The translations under genes and the position numbers were made by a program. Below, piece after piece: positions 18,869 to 28,620 of a DNA stretch of 49,429 bases. Under the pieces are notes generated by a model that was not told where the DNA came from, did not search any database, and worked only from the letters and a program-made list of their open reading frames with translations. Source of the stretch: Planctomycetota bacterium (GTDB lineage: Bacteria > Planctomycetota > Planctomycetia > Pirellulales > PLA5); NCBI GenBank assembly GCA_003576845.1, contig QEVJ01000027.1, forward strand, positions 1 through 49,429, written 5' to 3'. Positions within the stretch are counted from its first letter, which is position 1. Each line of letters opens with the position of its first letter.

Positions 18869-19322
18869 GCGGGCGGCTCCGGCGGAGAATGCGAACGGCG
18901 GGGGCAGAAACCGGGCGGAATCCGCTGCCTGGCCCGCCCGTAAGAATATACGCCGCGGTGCGAGCGTGCTCGACTTCGTATCAGGGAGTCCGGGTCCACA
19001 GCCCGTTGGCGACTCTCACTGGTGGACAAGCCACCAGTGACACCCCAAAAGCGCCGTGGCACCCCAAATGCGCCAGGGCGGAATTCTAGCGTCGCCGCCA
19101 AATCGGCACAAACCCACGTCGTTTGCCAGCGCGTCGTGGGCACAGCTTACGATTCTGGGCACATGGGCAGGAATAGTGGGCAGTGGACCGTGGACAATGG
19201 GCAGAGGAGAGAGATGCCGTTTTTCGGGAGTTCTCCCTCTTTGGCGGAGTTACAATGGCGGGCGATACGAGTCCCGTTGACTCGCCGCCGGTTACGATTT
19301 CGCGGCCCACTTGGAGCGCGTC
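18869..19322. other. 454-base divergent intergenic region
   Basis: This gap separates the minus-strand block from the plus-strand block, so both divergent promoters should lie here. It contains a 10-bp hairpin (19016-19040) and, just after it, a short direct repeat (caccccaaaagcgcc / caccccaaatgcgcc, 19041-19076). Around 19176-19208 there is a 'gtgggcagtggacc...' stretch of the kind common in planctomycete gaps. No gene is evident. Confidence 0.55.
19016..19040. repeat. Small hairpin repeat with acaag loop
   Basis: Arms 19016-19025 (tcactggtgg) and 19031-19040 (ccaccagtga) are perfectly complementary around the 5-base loop acaag. A related copy with the same loop lies at 40924-40942 (ctgctgg-acaag-ccagcag). 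Two copies with the same loop and similar arms in one window indicate a dispersed intergenic repeat family. Confidence 0.65.
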
Positions 19323-22250
19323 ATGGGTTTTACTTCGATATTGCGGGCGGTCGTTCTTTCGATATGGATCGCGGCTGCGGCGGATGCGAACGCCCCGGCA
19401 GAAACTGCAAGGCGGCCGAACGTCGTGATTCTTCTCGCGGACGACGCCGGTTGGGGCGATTATGGGCATAGCGGCAACCGGCAGGTCGCCACGCCCGTTA
19501 TCGACTCGCTTGCCAAGTCGGGAGTGTCGCTCGACCGGTTCTTTGTGTGCCCCGTCTGCTCGCCCACGCGGGCCGAGTTCCTTACCGGGCGTTACCATCC
19601 GCGGGGCGGCGTTTACGGCGTCTCTACCGGGCAGGAGCGGCTCGACCCGGACGAGAAAACCATCGCCGAGGCGTTCAGGAAGGCCGGTTATGCGACGGGG
19701 GCGTTCGGCAAGTGGCACAATGGTACGCAGTGGCCCTATCACCCGATGGCGCGAGGATTCGACGAGTATTTCGGCCATACGTCGGGGCATTGGGGCGAGT
19801 ACTTCGATGCGCCGCTCGAAGACGGCGGCCGGATGGTTCGCACCGAGGGCTATATCGTCGACGTTTGCACCGATCGGGCGCTCGCTTTCATCGAAAAGCA
19901 CAAGGGTGGGCCGTTCTTCTGCTATGTCCCGTTCACGACGCCGCACTCGCCGTGGGCCGTGCCGGACGAGAATTGGCAGCGGCACAAAGACAAGCCGATC
20001 GACCAACGCGCGACGAATGCCGATCGGGAAAAACTCGACGAAACTCGCTGCGTGCTGGCGATGATGGAGAATCAGGACGGCAACGTGGGGCGGATTCTCG
20101 CGAAGCTCGATGAGCTCAACCTGAGCGAAAACACAATCGTGCTCTATTTTTCCGACAACGGGCCGAATTCGCACCGCTGGAACGGCGGGATGAAGGGGAT
20201 CAAGGGCGGGCTGGACGAAGGGAGCCTGCGGAGCGTTTGCTATTTCCGCTGGCCGGGGAAACTTCCGGCGGGGCATCGGGTAACGCAAATCGCCGGGGCG
20301 ATCGACCTGTTGCCGACGCTGTTGGCGCTCACCGGCATCGAGCGCGTCGGCGATAAGCCGCTCGATGGGCGCGACCTTTCGCCGATTCTCGACGACAAGA
20401 AAGACGTCGACTGGCCCGAGCGGATGCTTTTTACGGCGTGGACAGGCCAAGTGAGTGTGCGCTCGCAGCAGCATCGGCTCGATGCGCAAGGCCGGCTTTA
20501 CGACGTCGACGCCGATCCGGGGCAGAGCAAGCCGCTGAACGACCGCGAAGGGGAATCGGCGAGGCGGATGCAGGAGGCGGCGAGGGCATGGCGAGAGGAT
20601 GTGTTTGCGGAAGCTCGCGAACGGAGTGCGGCGACGGATACGAAACCGTTGTCGGGGGTGTTCGCGGGAAAAGCCGTCGATCCGCGGCCGATTCCCGTCG
20701 GTTATCGCGAGTTTCCGATCACAATGCTTCCGGCCCGAGATGGCGAACCGCAGGGCGGGGTCAAGCGGAGCAGCGGCGCGCCGAATTGCTCGTACTTCGT
20801 GAATTGGAAGTCGAAGGACGACCGGATGGTGTGGCTCGTCGGCGTGAACACGGCCGGAACGTATGAAGTCGTCGTCGACTATACGTGTCCGGTCGCGGAT
20901 GCGGGGGCGACGGTCGAATTGAGCTTTGGCGGAGAGCGGTTGACCTGCCGCGTGGCGCCGGGCTGGGATCCGCCGTTGTATACGAACCAGGACACGCTAC
21001 CGCGGCCGCACGGCGAGTCGCCGATGAAGGAGTTTCGGCCGCTGAAGCTCGGGCGAATGAAGCTCAAGCAAGGCGAAGGACCGCTCGTATTGCGGGCAGT
21101 GGAGATTCCGGGGAAGACCGTGATGGACGTGCGCCGCGTGACGCTGACGCTCGTCGACGAAGAGGCGTCGTCGGGCGCCAAGGCACAAGGAGCGCTCGAC
21201 CGCAAACGACTGCTCGAATACGTGGACGACGACGGCCGCGTTCAGCCGGTAAAGACCGCGGCGGATTGGCGGCTGCGGCGTGCGCAGATTCTGGCGGCGA
21301 TGCAAGAGGCGATGGGACCGCTGCCCGATCGGACGAAGCTCGCGCCGCTCGACGTGCAGGAGACGAAGCGGGAAGCCGGCGAAGGTTACGAGCGGAAAAC
21401 GCTCACGTTTGCGGCGCATCTGGCCGACGCGCCGGTCGATCGGGTGCCGGCTCATCTGTACTTGCCCGAAGGTTTCGACGAGGCCAAGCCGCGGGCCGCG
21501 ATGCTCGTCTTGCATCAGACTTCGGCTGCGGGGAAGCACGACGTGGGCCCCGAGACGATTCCGCAGAACCGCGGGCTGGCGGCGGAGCTTGCACGGCGCG
21601 GGTACGTGGTGCTTGCGCCGGATTATCCGTCGTTCGGCGAGTACAAGTTCGACTTTGCGGCCGAGTTTCGCGCGGGGCGATATACGTCGGGGACGATGAA
21701 AGGCGTTTTCAACCACATGCGGGCCGTCGACTTGCTGCAAGAACTCAAAGGCGTCGACAAGGACCGGATCGGCGTCATCGGGCATTCGCTCGGCGGGCAC
21801 AACGCGATGTTTCTGGCCGCGTTCGACGAGCGTGTGAAGGTCGTCGTGTCGAGTTGCGGCTGGACGCCGTTCGAGGATTATTACGGGGGCAAGATCGCCG
21901 GCTGGACCAGCGACCGGTACATGCCGCGGCTGCGCGACGTTTACAAGCTCGATGCCGCGAAAGTTCCCTTCGATTTTTACGAAGTCGTCGCGGCGATCGC
22001 TCCGCGGCCGTTTTTCTCGAATTCGCCGGTGGGCGACTCGAACTTTGATGTCGCCGGGGTGAAAAAGGTTGTGCCGCTGGCCGGTGAGGTGTATCGCCTG
22101 CTCGCGCCGGACGCTGCGTCACCGGAGGCGAAATCGGGCGACGGCCATCCGTCGCTGGTGGTCCGGTATCCGGACTGCGGCCACGATTTTCCGCCGGACG
22201 TGCGCCAAGAAGCTTATGCGTTCATTGACGCGGTACTGCGTCCGCGTTGA
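19323..22250 (+). CDS. Sulfatase - alpha/beta-hydrolase (esterase) fusion protein
   Basis: 975 residues from ATG 19323, with GGAG 6 bases upstream. A signal peptide ends near residue 22. The sulfatase part (about 30-450) has CSPTR (79-83), so Cys79 is the predicted formylglycine and Thr replaces the usual Ser. DD at 40-41, GKWH at 129-132 and SDNG with D278/N279 are also present. A beta-rich segment follows (about 475-620). From about 625 to the end there is a complete alpha/beta hydrolase of the acetylxylan-esterase/dienelactone-hydrolase type: AADWRLRRAQILAAMQEAMG at its start, nucleophile Ser822 in GHSLGG, and His954 in GHDF. The frame is open without interruption across the junction. A protein removing both sulfate and acyl groups from one polysaccharide is the natural inference. 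Confidence 0.92.
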   Translation: MGFTSILRAVVLSIWIAAAADANAPAETARRPNVVILLADDAGWGDYGHSGNRQVATPVIDSLAKSGVSLDRFFVCPVCSPTRAEFLTGRYHPRGGVYGVSTGQERLDPDEKTIAEAFRKAGYATGAFGKWHNGTQWPYHPMARGFDEYFGHTSGHWGEYFDAPLEDGGRMVRTEGYIVDVCTDRALAFIEKHKGGPFFCYVPFTTPHSPWAVPDENWQRHKDKPIDQRATNADREKLDETRCVLAMMENQDGNVGRILAKLDELNLSENTIVLYFSDNGPNSHRWNGGMKGIKGGLDEGSLRSVCYFRWPGKLPAGHRVTQIAGAIDLLPTLLALTGIERVGDKPLDGRDLSPILDDKKDVDWPERMLFTAWTGQVSVRSQQHRLDAQGRLYDVDADPGQSKPLNDREGESARRMQEAARAWREDVFAEARERSAATDTKPLSGVFAGKAVDPRPIPVGYREFPITMLPARDGEPQGGVKRSSGAPNCSYFVNWKSKDDRMVWLVGVNTAGTYEVVVDYTCPVADAGATVELSFGGERLTCRVAPGWDPPLYTNQDTLPRPHGESPMKEFRPLKLGRMKLKQGEGPLVLRAVEIPGKTVMDVRRVTLTLVDEEASSGAKAQGALDRKRLLEYVDDDGRVQPVKTAADWRLRRAQILAAMQEAMGPLPDRTKLAPLDVQETKREAGEGYERKTLTFAAHLADAPVDRVPAHLYLPEGFDEAKPRAAMLVLHQTSAAGKHDVGPETIPQNRGLAAELARRGYVVLAPDYPSFGEYKFDFAAEFRAGRYTSGTMKGVFNHMRAVDLLQELKGVDKDRIGVIGHSLGGHNAMFLAAFDERVKVVVSSCGWTPFEDYYGGKIAGWTSDRYMPRLRDVYKLDAAKVPFDFYEVVAAIAPRPFFSNSPVGDSNFDVAGVKKVVPLAGEVYRLLAPDAASPEAKSGDGHPSLVVRYPDCGHDFPPDVRQEAYAFIDAVLRPR

Positions 22251-22400
22251 GGCAGGGATTGTGCGATGTCGCGCGGCGGGGCTGCCAGCGGCGCGTTAAA
22301 ATGGGCAGTCTCTCCGCACTTCTGGGGAGGCGTTCGGCGGGTGTTCGCGGGCGATTGGCTGTACAGAAACGGCGTGAAGGCGACGAATAGAGGTAGTCCG

Positions 22401-22970
22401 ATGCGACGCGCTCAAGCGCCACCTTCCTCCGCCGCGTCTTCGCCGATGGGTTTGGAACACGACGAAATCGTGCGGTTGCTCCTTTCGGGGCGGGTGTTGC
22501 TGCTGGCGTACATCCATTCGATCGTGCGCGACAGCCACCTCGCCGAGGACGTGCTGCAAGAGATTTCGGTGCTCGCGATCCGCAAGCGGGAGGAGATCGT
22601 CGACGAAGCGCATTTTCGGGCGTGGATTCGCCGGGCGGCGCGGCTCGAAGCGATGAACGTGTTGCGGCGGCACCAGAAGCTATCGACGGCCATGCCCGAG
22701 CCGGTGCTCGAAGCGCTCGAAGTGCATTGGGACAATCGCGACGAAGAATGGGCGGCGGATCGGATCGACGCCCTGCGGCAATGCGTCGGGCGGCTGACGT
22801 CGAATTCGCAACAGCTTTTGCGAATGCGCTATCACGAAGGGGTGAGCGGCATCTCGCTGGCCGAGCGGTTGGGCAAGCCGGTGAATACGATATATGTCGC
22901 GCTGAGCCGGATTCATCGGGCGCTGGCGGATTGCGTCGCGCGGCGGATGGCGGCGCAGGGGAACGTTTAG
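22401..22970 (+). CDS. ECF-type RNA polymerase sigma factor (Rhodopirellula/Verrucomicrobium type)
   Basis: 189 residues from ATG 22401, with GAGGT 8 bases upstream; the upstream in-frame extension to 22266 is unlike sigma factors. Region 2 covers about 18-90: EIVRLLLSGRVLLLAYIHSI, then DVLQEISVLAIRK and FRAWIRRAARLEAMNVLRR. Region 4 covers about 120-185: LRQCVGRLTSNSQQLLRMRY, then LAERLGKPVNTIYVALSRIH. This matches the sigma-70 subfamily common in planctomycetes. It is followed 67 bases later by the FecR-LamG gene, the usual arrangement of an ECF factor with its membrane partner, so that protein is the likely regulator of this sigma factor. Confidence 0.92.
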   Translation: MRRAQAPPSSAASSPMGLEHDEIVRLLLSGRVLLLAYIHSIVRDSHLAEDVLQEISVLAIRKREEIVDEAHFRAWIRRAARLEAMNVLRRHQKLSTAMPEPVLEALEVHWDNRDEEWAADRIDALRQCVGRLTSNSQQLLRMRYHEGVSGISLAERLGKPVNTIYVALSRIHRALADCVARRMAAQGNV

Positions 22971-23037
22971 TGCAAGGTCACGAGTCAGAAATCAGCTCTT
23001 GAATTGAAATCGAACGGCAACGATTCGAGTGGGTGCG

Positions 23038-24879
23038 ATGAATTGGGATTCGTTTCGCGATCGCGATGAGACGAGCCCGCCGGGCGACGGTTCGCCGTCG
23101 GGCGAGGAGTTTGTCGAACTGGCGCTGCGGTATCTCGACGGTCTGACGACCGACGGCGAGGCCGTGAGGTTGTGCGAATTGCTCGCCGCCAGTTCCGCTT
23201 GGCGCGAACAGTACGTCGAGTTGTGTGCGACGCGGGCGCTCATGGCCGAGACGGTCTGGTCCGCGCCGCTGCCGATGCGCCCGGCGAACGAGCGGCCGAT
23301 CGACGCGCCGGCGGCGCTGCCCGTCGAAGTTTCGGCCGATGTACCGATCGGCGGCGGAACGTGGTTCGGCCGCGCCTGGGCCGGCGATTTGCCGTCGCTG
23401 CCGTTGCTCGGCCTGGTGTTCCTGGCGTGTGTCGCGGTGGCGACGTTCGCGGTCGATCGCGTGCGACAGGCTTGGAGCGAAGCGGATCGCCAAACGGGTG
23501 AGGCGACGATCGCGGCCGCGCGGCCATCGTTCGCCACCGACTACGTGGCCACGATTGCCCGAACTGCGAATTGCCGCTGGGAACTTGGCGGCGGCTCGAC
23601 CGAAGTCGGGTCGCGGTTGCCGACGAGCGAGATTCACCTGGCGAGCGGCGTGGCGGAGATCGTGTTCGATCAAGGGGCGCGGGTGATTCTGGAAGGCCCG
23701 GCGTATTTCACGCCGCAGTCGGCCCATGCCGGGTTTCTGCGGCGCGGGAAGCTCGTGGCGCACGTGCCGCCGCGGGCTGAGACCTTTGCGATTCAGACGC
23801 CGTCCGGGGTGGTGACGCATCGCGGCGCGGAGTATGGCCTTGCCGTGGACGACGGCGGGGCTACGGACTTGCACGTGTTTTCCGGCGGCGTCGAGGTGGC
23901 TGTGCGGCGCGATTTGCTTTCGCCGGCCGCCGGATTGGCGTACGGCGAAGGGGACGCGGTGCGGATTTCCGCGCGGAGCGACGCTGCGCCGCAGGGGATT
24001 GCGCTCGACGCAGAGGCGTTCGTTCGCCGCGTGCAGCCGGTCAAGCTCGAATTCCCGGCGAGTTTGATCTCCTATTGGAACTTCGACGAGCAGGGCGGAC
24101 CGGCGGGCGATCTGGTCGGCCGCAACGACGGGGCGCTGCAAGGCGTAACGCGGACCAAGGGCCTCGTTGGCCGCGGGGCCATCGCCTTCGAGGACCGTCA
24201 TGGGCAAATGGTCAACGTCGGCGGCGGCGACGGCTCGTTCGACTTCTCGCAAGGCATCACGATCGAGGCGCTCATCGTCTCGCGGTGGGACGGCGTATCG
24301 AATCTCGACGCCGACGGACACAACTACGACGAGATCTTCCGCAAGGACAACGGCCAGCAGTTGATCCTGCTGGGGCTGCAATACGACGGCAACCAGAATC
24401 GCTTTGCCTTTCCGCCGGGCAAGCAGGGGCACGTATTGTCGTTCGGTTTGCACGTCGACGGGCGGTACGAAGAGCTCGATATGCCCCTCGACGGCGAAGA
24501 GGGGCGGCCGTCGCTGGCCGAACTGACCGACGGACGCCCGCACCACGTGGCGGCGACGTACGACGCGGCCTCGGGGGAAAAGGCGGTCTACGTCGACGGC
24601 CGCAAGCGATTTGGCTACCTGTATCCGTCCGGGGCCCCGCTTCGCATGGGCGGGCGTCGGGCCGCGGCGATCGGCAACGCGGCCGATTTGCCCTGGGAGC
24701 CGTTTCATGGGACGATCGATGAAGTGGCGATTTACCGGGCGGCGCTGCCGGCGGAGGAAATCGCCGAGCATTGGTCGCGGGCACAACGCGGGCAGGGTTA
24801 CTTCGAATCGGCCGGGCCCGTAGATCGCGGCGATGCACAGGACGCGGCGCAGGCGGTCGTGAACGGCGATGCGATTTGA
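23038..24879 (+). CDS. FecR-domain and LamG-domain membrane protein, probable sigma-factor regulator
   Basis: 613 residues from ATG 23038; the ribosome site is weak, and a GTG at 23029 is possible. Residues 1-115 are cytoplasmic: an anti-sigma-like helix region with FVELALRYLDGLTTDGEAV and a following WREQYVELCATRALM. One membrane helix lies at about 119-139 (LPSLPLLGLVFLACVAVATF). Outside it are a FecR domain (about 198-312, VILEGPAYFTP and TPSGVVTHRGAEYGL) and a LamG domain (about 341-600, ASLISYWNFDE ... GTIDEVAIYRAALPAEE). FecR proteins carry surface signals to ECF sigma factors, and the sigma gene is directly upstream. The LamG carries the rare signature ELDMPLDGEEGRPSLAEL, shared with downstream secreted proteins. 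Confidence 0.9.
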   Translation: MNWDSFRDRDETSPPGDGSPSGEEFVELALRYLDGLTTDGEAVRLCELLAASSAWREQYVELCATRALMAETVWSAPLPMRPANERPIDAPAALPVEVSADVPIGGGTWFGRAWAGDLPSLPLLGLVFLACVAVATFAVDRVRQAWSEADRQTGEATIAAARPSFATDYVATIARTANCRWELGGGSTEVGSRLPTSEIHLASGVAEIVFDQGARVILEGPAYFTPQSAHAGFLRRGKLVAHVPPRAETFAIQTPSGVVTHRGAEYGLAVDDGGATDLHVFSGGVEVAVRRDLLSPAAGLAYGEGDAVRISARSDAAPQGIALDAEAFVRRVQPVKLEFPASLISYWNFDEQGGPAGDLVGRNDGALQGVTRTKGLVGRGAIAFEDRHGQMVNVGGGDGSFDFSQGITIEALIVSRWDGVSNLDADGHNYDEIFRKDNGQQLILLGLQYDGNQNRFAFPPGKQGHVLSFGLHVDGRYEELDMPLDGEEGRPSLAELTDGRPHHVAATYDAASGEKAVYVDGRKRFGYLYPSGAPLRMGGRRAAAIGNAADLPWEPFHGTIDEVAIYRAALPAEEIAEHWSRAQRGQGYFESAGPVDRGDAQDAAQAVVNGDAI

Positions 24880-24932
24880 CGATCCGCGACGTCCGGTTGC
24901 GTTTTTGTTTCGTCGCGAAATACGTCGATCGC

Positions 24933-24959
24933 GGTGGGCCTCACTTCGTTCGGCCCACC
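24933..24959. repeat. Small inverted repeat between FecR-LamG and PSD1 genes
   Basis: Arms 24933-24940 (ggtgggcc) and 24952-24959 (ggcccacc) are perfectly complementary with an 11-base spacer containing a further ttcgttcg. It lies about 50 bases past the FecR-LamG stop and before the PSD1 start. There is no T-run, so it is not a convincing terminator. It looks like another dispersed planctomycete intergenic repeat. Confidence 0.55.
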
Positions 24960-24985
24960 CTACGGAATATGTGAGATTGAGCCGG

Positions 24986-27900
24986 ATGGATGCGATGCGG
25001 TTAGCGATGGCGATTGCGGCGCTGGGCCTGAGTTGCTGCGGCGCGGCGGTGGCGGATGACGGCGCCGCGGAGAAGCTGTTTCGCGAGCGCGTGGCGACGG
25101 TTTTCGAGCGGCGGTGCGTGCAGTGTCACGGCGCCGAAGAATCGCACGGCGGGCTGCGGCTCGATTCGGCGGCGACGGCGCTCGGCGAAAGCGACAGCGG
25201 CAAGGCGATCGAGCCGGGCGATCCGGATGCGAGCCTGCTCGTCGACTATATCTCGGGCGACGAGCCGGAAATGCCCAAGAAAGGCAGACCGCTTTCGGCC
25301 GAGGAAGTGGCGGCGATTCGCGAGTGGATCGCGGGGGGCGCGAAATGGCCCGCCAACCTGAAGCTCGAAGACAAGCGGTTCGAGGGCGACAGGTGGTGGT
25401 CGCTGGCGCCGCTGGCGAAGCCGGCCGTTCCTAATCACGATTCGCCGTGGGTTCGCACGCCGGTCGATGCGTTCGTGCTGGACGCGCTCAAGAAGAACGG
25501 TCTTGCGCCGTCGGCCGAAGCGGATCGCCGGACGCTCGTTCGCCGGCTTACGTTCGACCTGCACGGTTTGCCGCCGAGTTATGAAGAAGTCGAAGCGTTC
25601 GTGGCCGACCAGGATCCGCGGGCATACGAAAAGCTCGTCGATCGCTTGCTCGACTCGCCGCGATACGGCGAACGCTGGGGCCGGCATTGGCTCGACGCGG
25701 TGCACTACGGCGACACGCACGGCTACGACAAGGACAAAGTGCGGCCGAATGCCTGGCCGTATCGCGACTACGTGATTCGCTCGTTCAACGCGGGCAAACC
25801 GTACACGCGGTTCGTCGAGGAGCAACTAGCCGGCGACGTGTTGTATCCCGAGACGAGCGACGGCGTCGTGGCGACGGGTTTCATCGCCGCCGGGCCGTGG
25901 GATTACGTCGGCCACGTCGAGCTGCGCGAGGGAACAACCGACAAGGAGATCACCCGGTCGCTCGACCGCGACGACATGTTGATGAACGCGATGTCGACGT
26001 TCACGAGCCTGACGGTGCATTGCGCGCGATGTCACAACCACAAGTTCGACCCGATTCCGCAGAAGGATTATTACCGGTTGCAGGCGGTGTTTGCGGGCGT
26101 TGAGCGGGCGAACCGGCCGTACGACGCCGATCCGAGTCTTGCGGCGCGGCGGCGGAAGCTGGACCTCGAACGGCGGCAACTGGAAGCCCGGCAACGCGAT
26201 CTCGTGGCACAGGCGGACGCCCAAGCGACGCCGGAGCTGCGGGCGATCGACGCGCGGATACAGGCGGCGCGATCGAAGGCTTCGCAGGCGGCAATGGAAT
26301 TACCCGCGGCGGACAATCGCACGCTCGGGTTTCACAGTCAGATCGAACCGAAAGCAGACGCGACGAAATGGGTGCAAGTCGATCTCGGGGCGCCGCGGCC
26401 GATCGAGCAGGTAGTGCTGTTTCCGGCGCACGAGGCGTATGCGGGTTATCCCGGCCCGGGTTTTGGATTTCCGCCGCGGTTCAGGCTGGAGGCCAGCGAT
26501 GACGTGGAGTTTGGCAAAGATGTGGTCGCGATCGCGGACCGCACGGCGGCCGACGTGCCGAACCCCGGCGATGCGCCGCAGGTGTTCGTTCTCGACAAGC
26601 CCGCGAATGCCCGATACGTGCGATTGACGGCGACGAAGTTGTGGGAACGGACGAACGATTTTGCGCTGGCGGTTTCGGAATTGGCCGTGCTTTCCGGCGG
26701 CGAGAACGTGGCGGCGGGAAAGCCCGTGACGGCGCTCGATTCGATCGAAGGGGGGCGAAGCTGGGGCCAAGCGCATCTCGTCGACGGGTTCTTCGCGAAG
26801 AGCAGCTTGGAACTGGCGGCGACGAGTGCGGGCAAGAGTCCGTCGAACGGCTATCACAGCGCGATCGAGCCGGCACCGGAGCGCGTGAAGTGGGTGCAGG
26901 TCGATCTGGGCGAAAGCGCGGCGCTCGATGAGCTCGTCCTCGTCCCGGCAAGGCCGGTGGACTTTCCCGACACGCCGGGTTTCGGCTTCCCGCTGCGATT
27001 TCGGGTTGAGTTTTCGGACGATCCGCGCTTCGAGCGGGCGACGGTCGCGTTCGATCACACGGCGAGCGACATGGAGAATCCGGGAGATGCGCCGCTGCGG
27101 GTTTCGCAATCGGTGCTGGGCAAGGCAAGCGGCCGCTACGTGCGGGTGACGGCGACGAAGCTCTGGAAGCGGACGGGCGACTATGCGTTCGCGCTGGCCG
27201 AGTTGCAGGCGTGGAAGGACGGACGAAATCTGGCCGCGGGCGCGGCGGTCGACGCGAAGGATTCGATCGAGCAGGGCTTGTGGGCGAAGCGGTATCTGGT
27301 GGACGGCTTTTCGAGCCGGGCGGCGCTCGATGGCGCGAAGGGGTTCTTCGACCGGCTGATTGCTTCGAGCGCGGCGCGGCGGGAGTTGGCAGAGCTCGAG
27401 AACGAGCGGCGGCGACTGGCCGCGGCGGCGATTCCCGCGGCGGTGCGAACGGAGATGGATTCCGTGGCCGCACGGCTCGACGCGGTGCGGAAGGAAATAG
27501 CAGCGCTTCCGCCGCAGCAACTCGTGTATGCCACGGCGGCGCAGTTCGCGCCGGAAGGCAGCTTCACGCCGCCGCCCGGCGGAAAGCCGCGGGAGATTCG
27601 GCTGTTGCACCGCGGCAACGTCGGCGCGCCCGGCGAGGTCGTCGCGCCGGGGACCGTGCAATGCGTGACGACTCTCAAGTCCGATTTCGCGATCGAGAAC
27701 GCCGGCGACGAAGGGGCGCGGCGAGCGGCGCTGGCGCGGTGGATCGTCGATCGCGAGAATCCGCTCACCTGGCGGTCGATCGTCAATCGCGTTTGGCAGT
27801 ATCACTTTGGCATGGGGCTGGTCGCCACGCCGAACGATTTTGGCCGCATGGGCGCGGAGCCGACGCATCCGGAGTTGCTCGACTGGCTGGCGGTCGAGTT

Positions 27901-28555
27901 CCGCGACGGAGACCAGTCGTTCAAGTCGTTGCACCGGTTGATCGTCACCAGCGCCGTCTATCGGCAGGTGAGCACCGAGGACGAAACGAAGGCGAAGATC
28001 GACGCGGGTAATCGCTTTTTGTGGCGGATGAATCGCCGGCGGCTCGAATCCGAGGCGATTCGCGACGCCACGCTCGCGGCGGCGGGGAAGCTCGATTTGG
28101 CGATGGGCGGGCCGGGCTTTCGCGAGTTTGGCTTCAAGGACGACCACTCGCCGCACTACAAGTATCAAGAACACGATCCGGACGATCCCAAGTCGCAGCG
28201 GCGGTCGGTGTATCGGTTCATTGTCCGCAGCGTGCCGGATCCGTTCATGGACACGCTCGACTGCGCCGACGCGTCGCTGATCGTCGCCAAGCGGAACGAG
28301 ACGGTGACGGCCTTGCAGGCGCTGGCGCTTATGAACAACAAGTTCATGCTGCGGATGGCGGAGCACCTGGCCGAACGGGCGGAAAAGGCCGGCGACGCGC
28401 TGCCGGCGCGGGTCAACGCGGCGTTTCGGCTGGCGCTGGCGCGCGAGGCGAACGACGAAGAGCGTGCGGTGTTGACGGAGTACGCGCAGATCCACGGGCT
28501 GGCGAATGCTTGCCGGGTGATTCTGAATCTGAATGAGTTTGTGTTTGTGGATTGA
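24986..28555 (+). CDS. PSD1-type cytochrome protein (PSCyt1, DUF1549, two F5/8C domains, DUF1553)
   Basis: 1189 residues from ATG 24986; ATG 24995 is also possible, and the upstream open frame overlaps the previous gene and encodes nothing recognisable. The signal peptide ends near residue 24. Domains: planctomycete cytochrome c-like domain (about 28-130) with heme motif CVQCH (44-48); DUF1549/PSCyt2 (about 165-385) with a second CARCH motif (346-350); a coiled region (about 390-440); two discoidin/F5-8C-like domains (about 447-575 and 622-745, both with KWVQVDLG); another coiled stretch (about 800-850); and DUF1553 (about 905-1185). Such proteins are almost always paired with DUF1501, as here. 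Electron transfer in the periplasm is expected; the discoidin pair suggests carbohydrate binding. Confidence 0.93.
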   Translation: MDAMRLAMAIAALGLSCCGAAVADDGAAEKLFRERVATVFERRCVQCHGAEESHGGLRLDSAATALGESDSGKAIEPGDPDASLLVDYISGDEPEMPKKGRPLSAEEVAAIREWIAGGAKWPANLKLEDKRFEGDRWWSLAPLAKPAVPNHDSPWVRTPVDAFVLDALKKNGLAPSAEADRRTLVRRLTFDLHGLPPSYEEVEAFVADQDPRAYEKLVDRLLDSPRYGERWGRHWLDAVHYGDTHGYDKDKVRPNAWPYRDYVIRSFNAGKPYTRFVEEQLAGDVLYPETSDGVVATGFIAAGPWDYVGHVELREGTTDKEITRSLDRDDMLMNAMSTFTSLTVHCARCHNHKFDPIPQKDYYRLQAVFAGVERANRPYDADPSLAARRRKLDLERRQLEARQRDLVAQADAQATPELRAIDARIQAARSKASQAAMELPAADNRTLGFHSQIEPKADATKWVQVDLGAPRPIEQVVLFPAHEAYAGYPGPGFGFPPRFRLEASDDVEFGKDVVAIADRTAADVPNPGDAPQVFVLDKPANARYVRLTATKLWERTNDFALAVSELAVLSGGENVAAGKPVTALDSIEGGRSWGQAHLVDGFFAKSSLELAATSAGKSPSNGYHSAIEPAPERVKWVQVDLGESAALDELVLVPARPVDFPDTPGFGFPLRFRVEFSDDPRFERATVAFDHTASDMENPGDAPLRVSQSVLGKASGRYVRVTATKLWKRTGDYAFALAELQAWKDGRNLAAGAAVDAKDSIEQGLWAKRYLVDGFSSRAALDGAKGFFDRLIASSAARRELAELENERRRLAAAAIPAAVRTEMDSVAARLDAVRKEIAALPPQQLVYATAAQFAPEGSFTPPPGGKPREIRLLHRGNVGAPGEVVAPGTVQCVTTLKSDFAIENAGDEGARRAALARWIVDRENPLTWRSIVNRVWQYHFGMGLVATPNDFGRMGAEPTHPELLDWLAVEFRDGDQSFKSLHRLIVTSAVYRQVSTEDETKAKIDAGNRFLWRMNRRRLESEAIRDATLAAAGKLDLAMGGPGFREFGFKDDHSPHYKYQEHDPDDPKSQRRSVYRFIVRSVPDPFMDTLDCADASLIVAKRNETVTALQALALMNNKFMLRMAEHLAERAEKAGDALPARVNAAFRLALAREANDEERAVLTEYAQIHGLANACRVILNLNEFVFVD

Positions 28556-28584
28556 AGATCGGGGGTCGGGGGTCGGGGAGTATT

Positions 28585-28620
28585 TGAGATTTGAGATTTG
28601 AGATTTGAGATTCGAGATTG
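28585..28620. repeat. Tandem gatttga heptamer repeat with G-rich leader
   Basis: After the PSD1 stop, a tcggggg-type tandem (about 28559-28582) leads into about five near-perfect tandem copies of the 7-mer gatttga. The gap to the next gene has no other feature. Copy number is low and there are no spacers, so this is a simple tandem array rather than a CRISPR. Its position inside the PSD1-DUF1501 pair could affect transcript stability, which is speculation. Confidence 0.7.

Noticed and set aside
28559-28620. Tandem short repeats resembling a CRISPR array
   Set aside because: The units are 7 bases with no spacers and no cas genes nearby; it is a simple tandem repeat.
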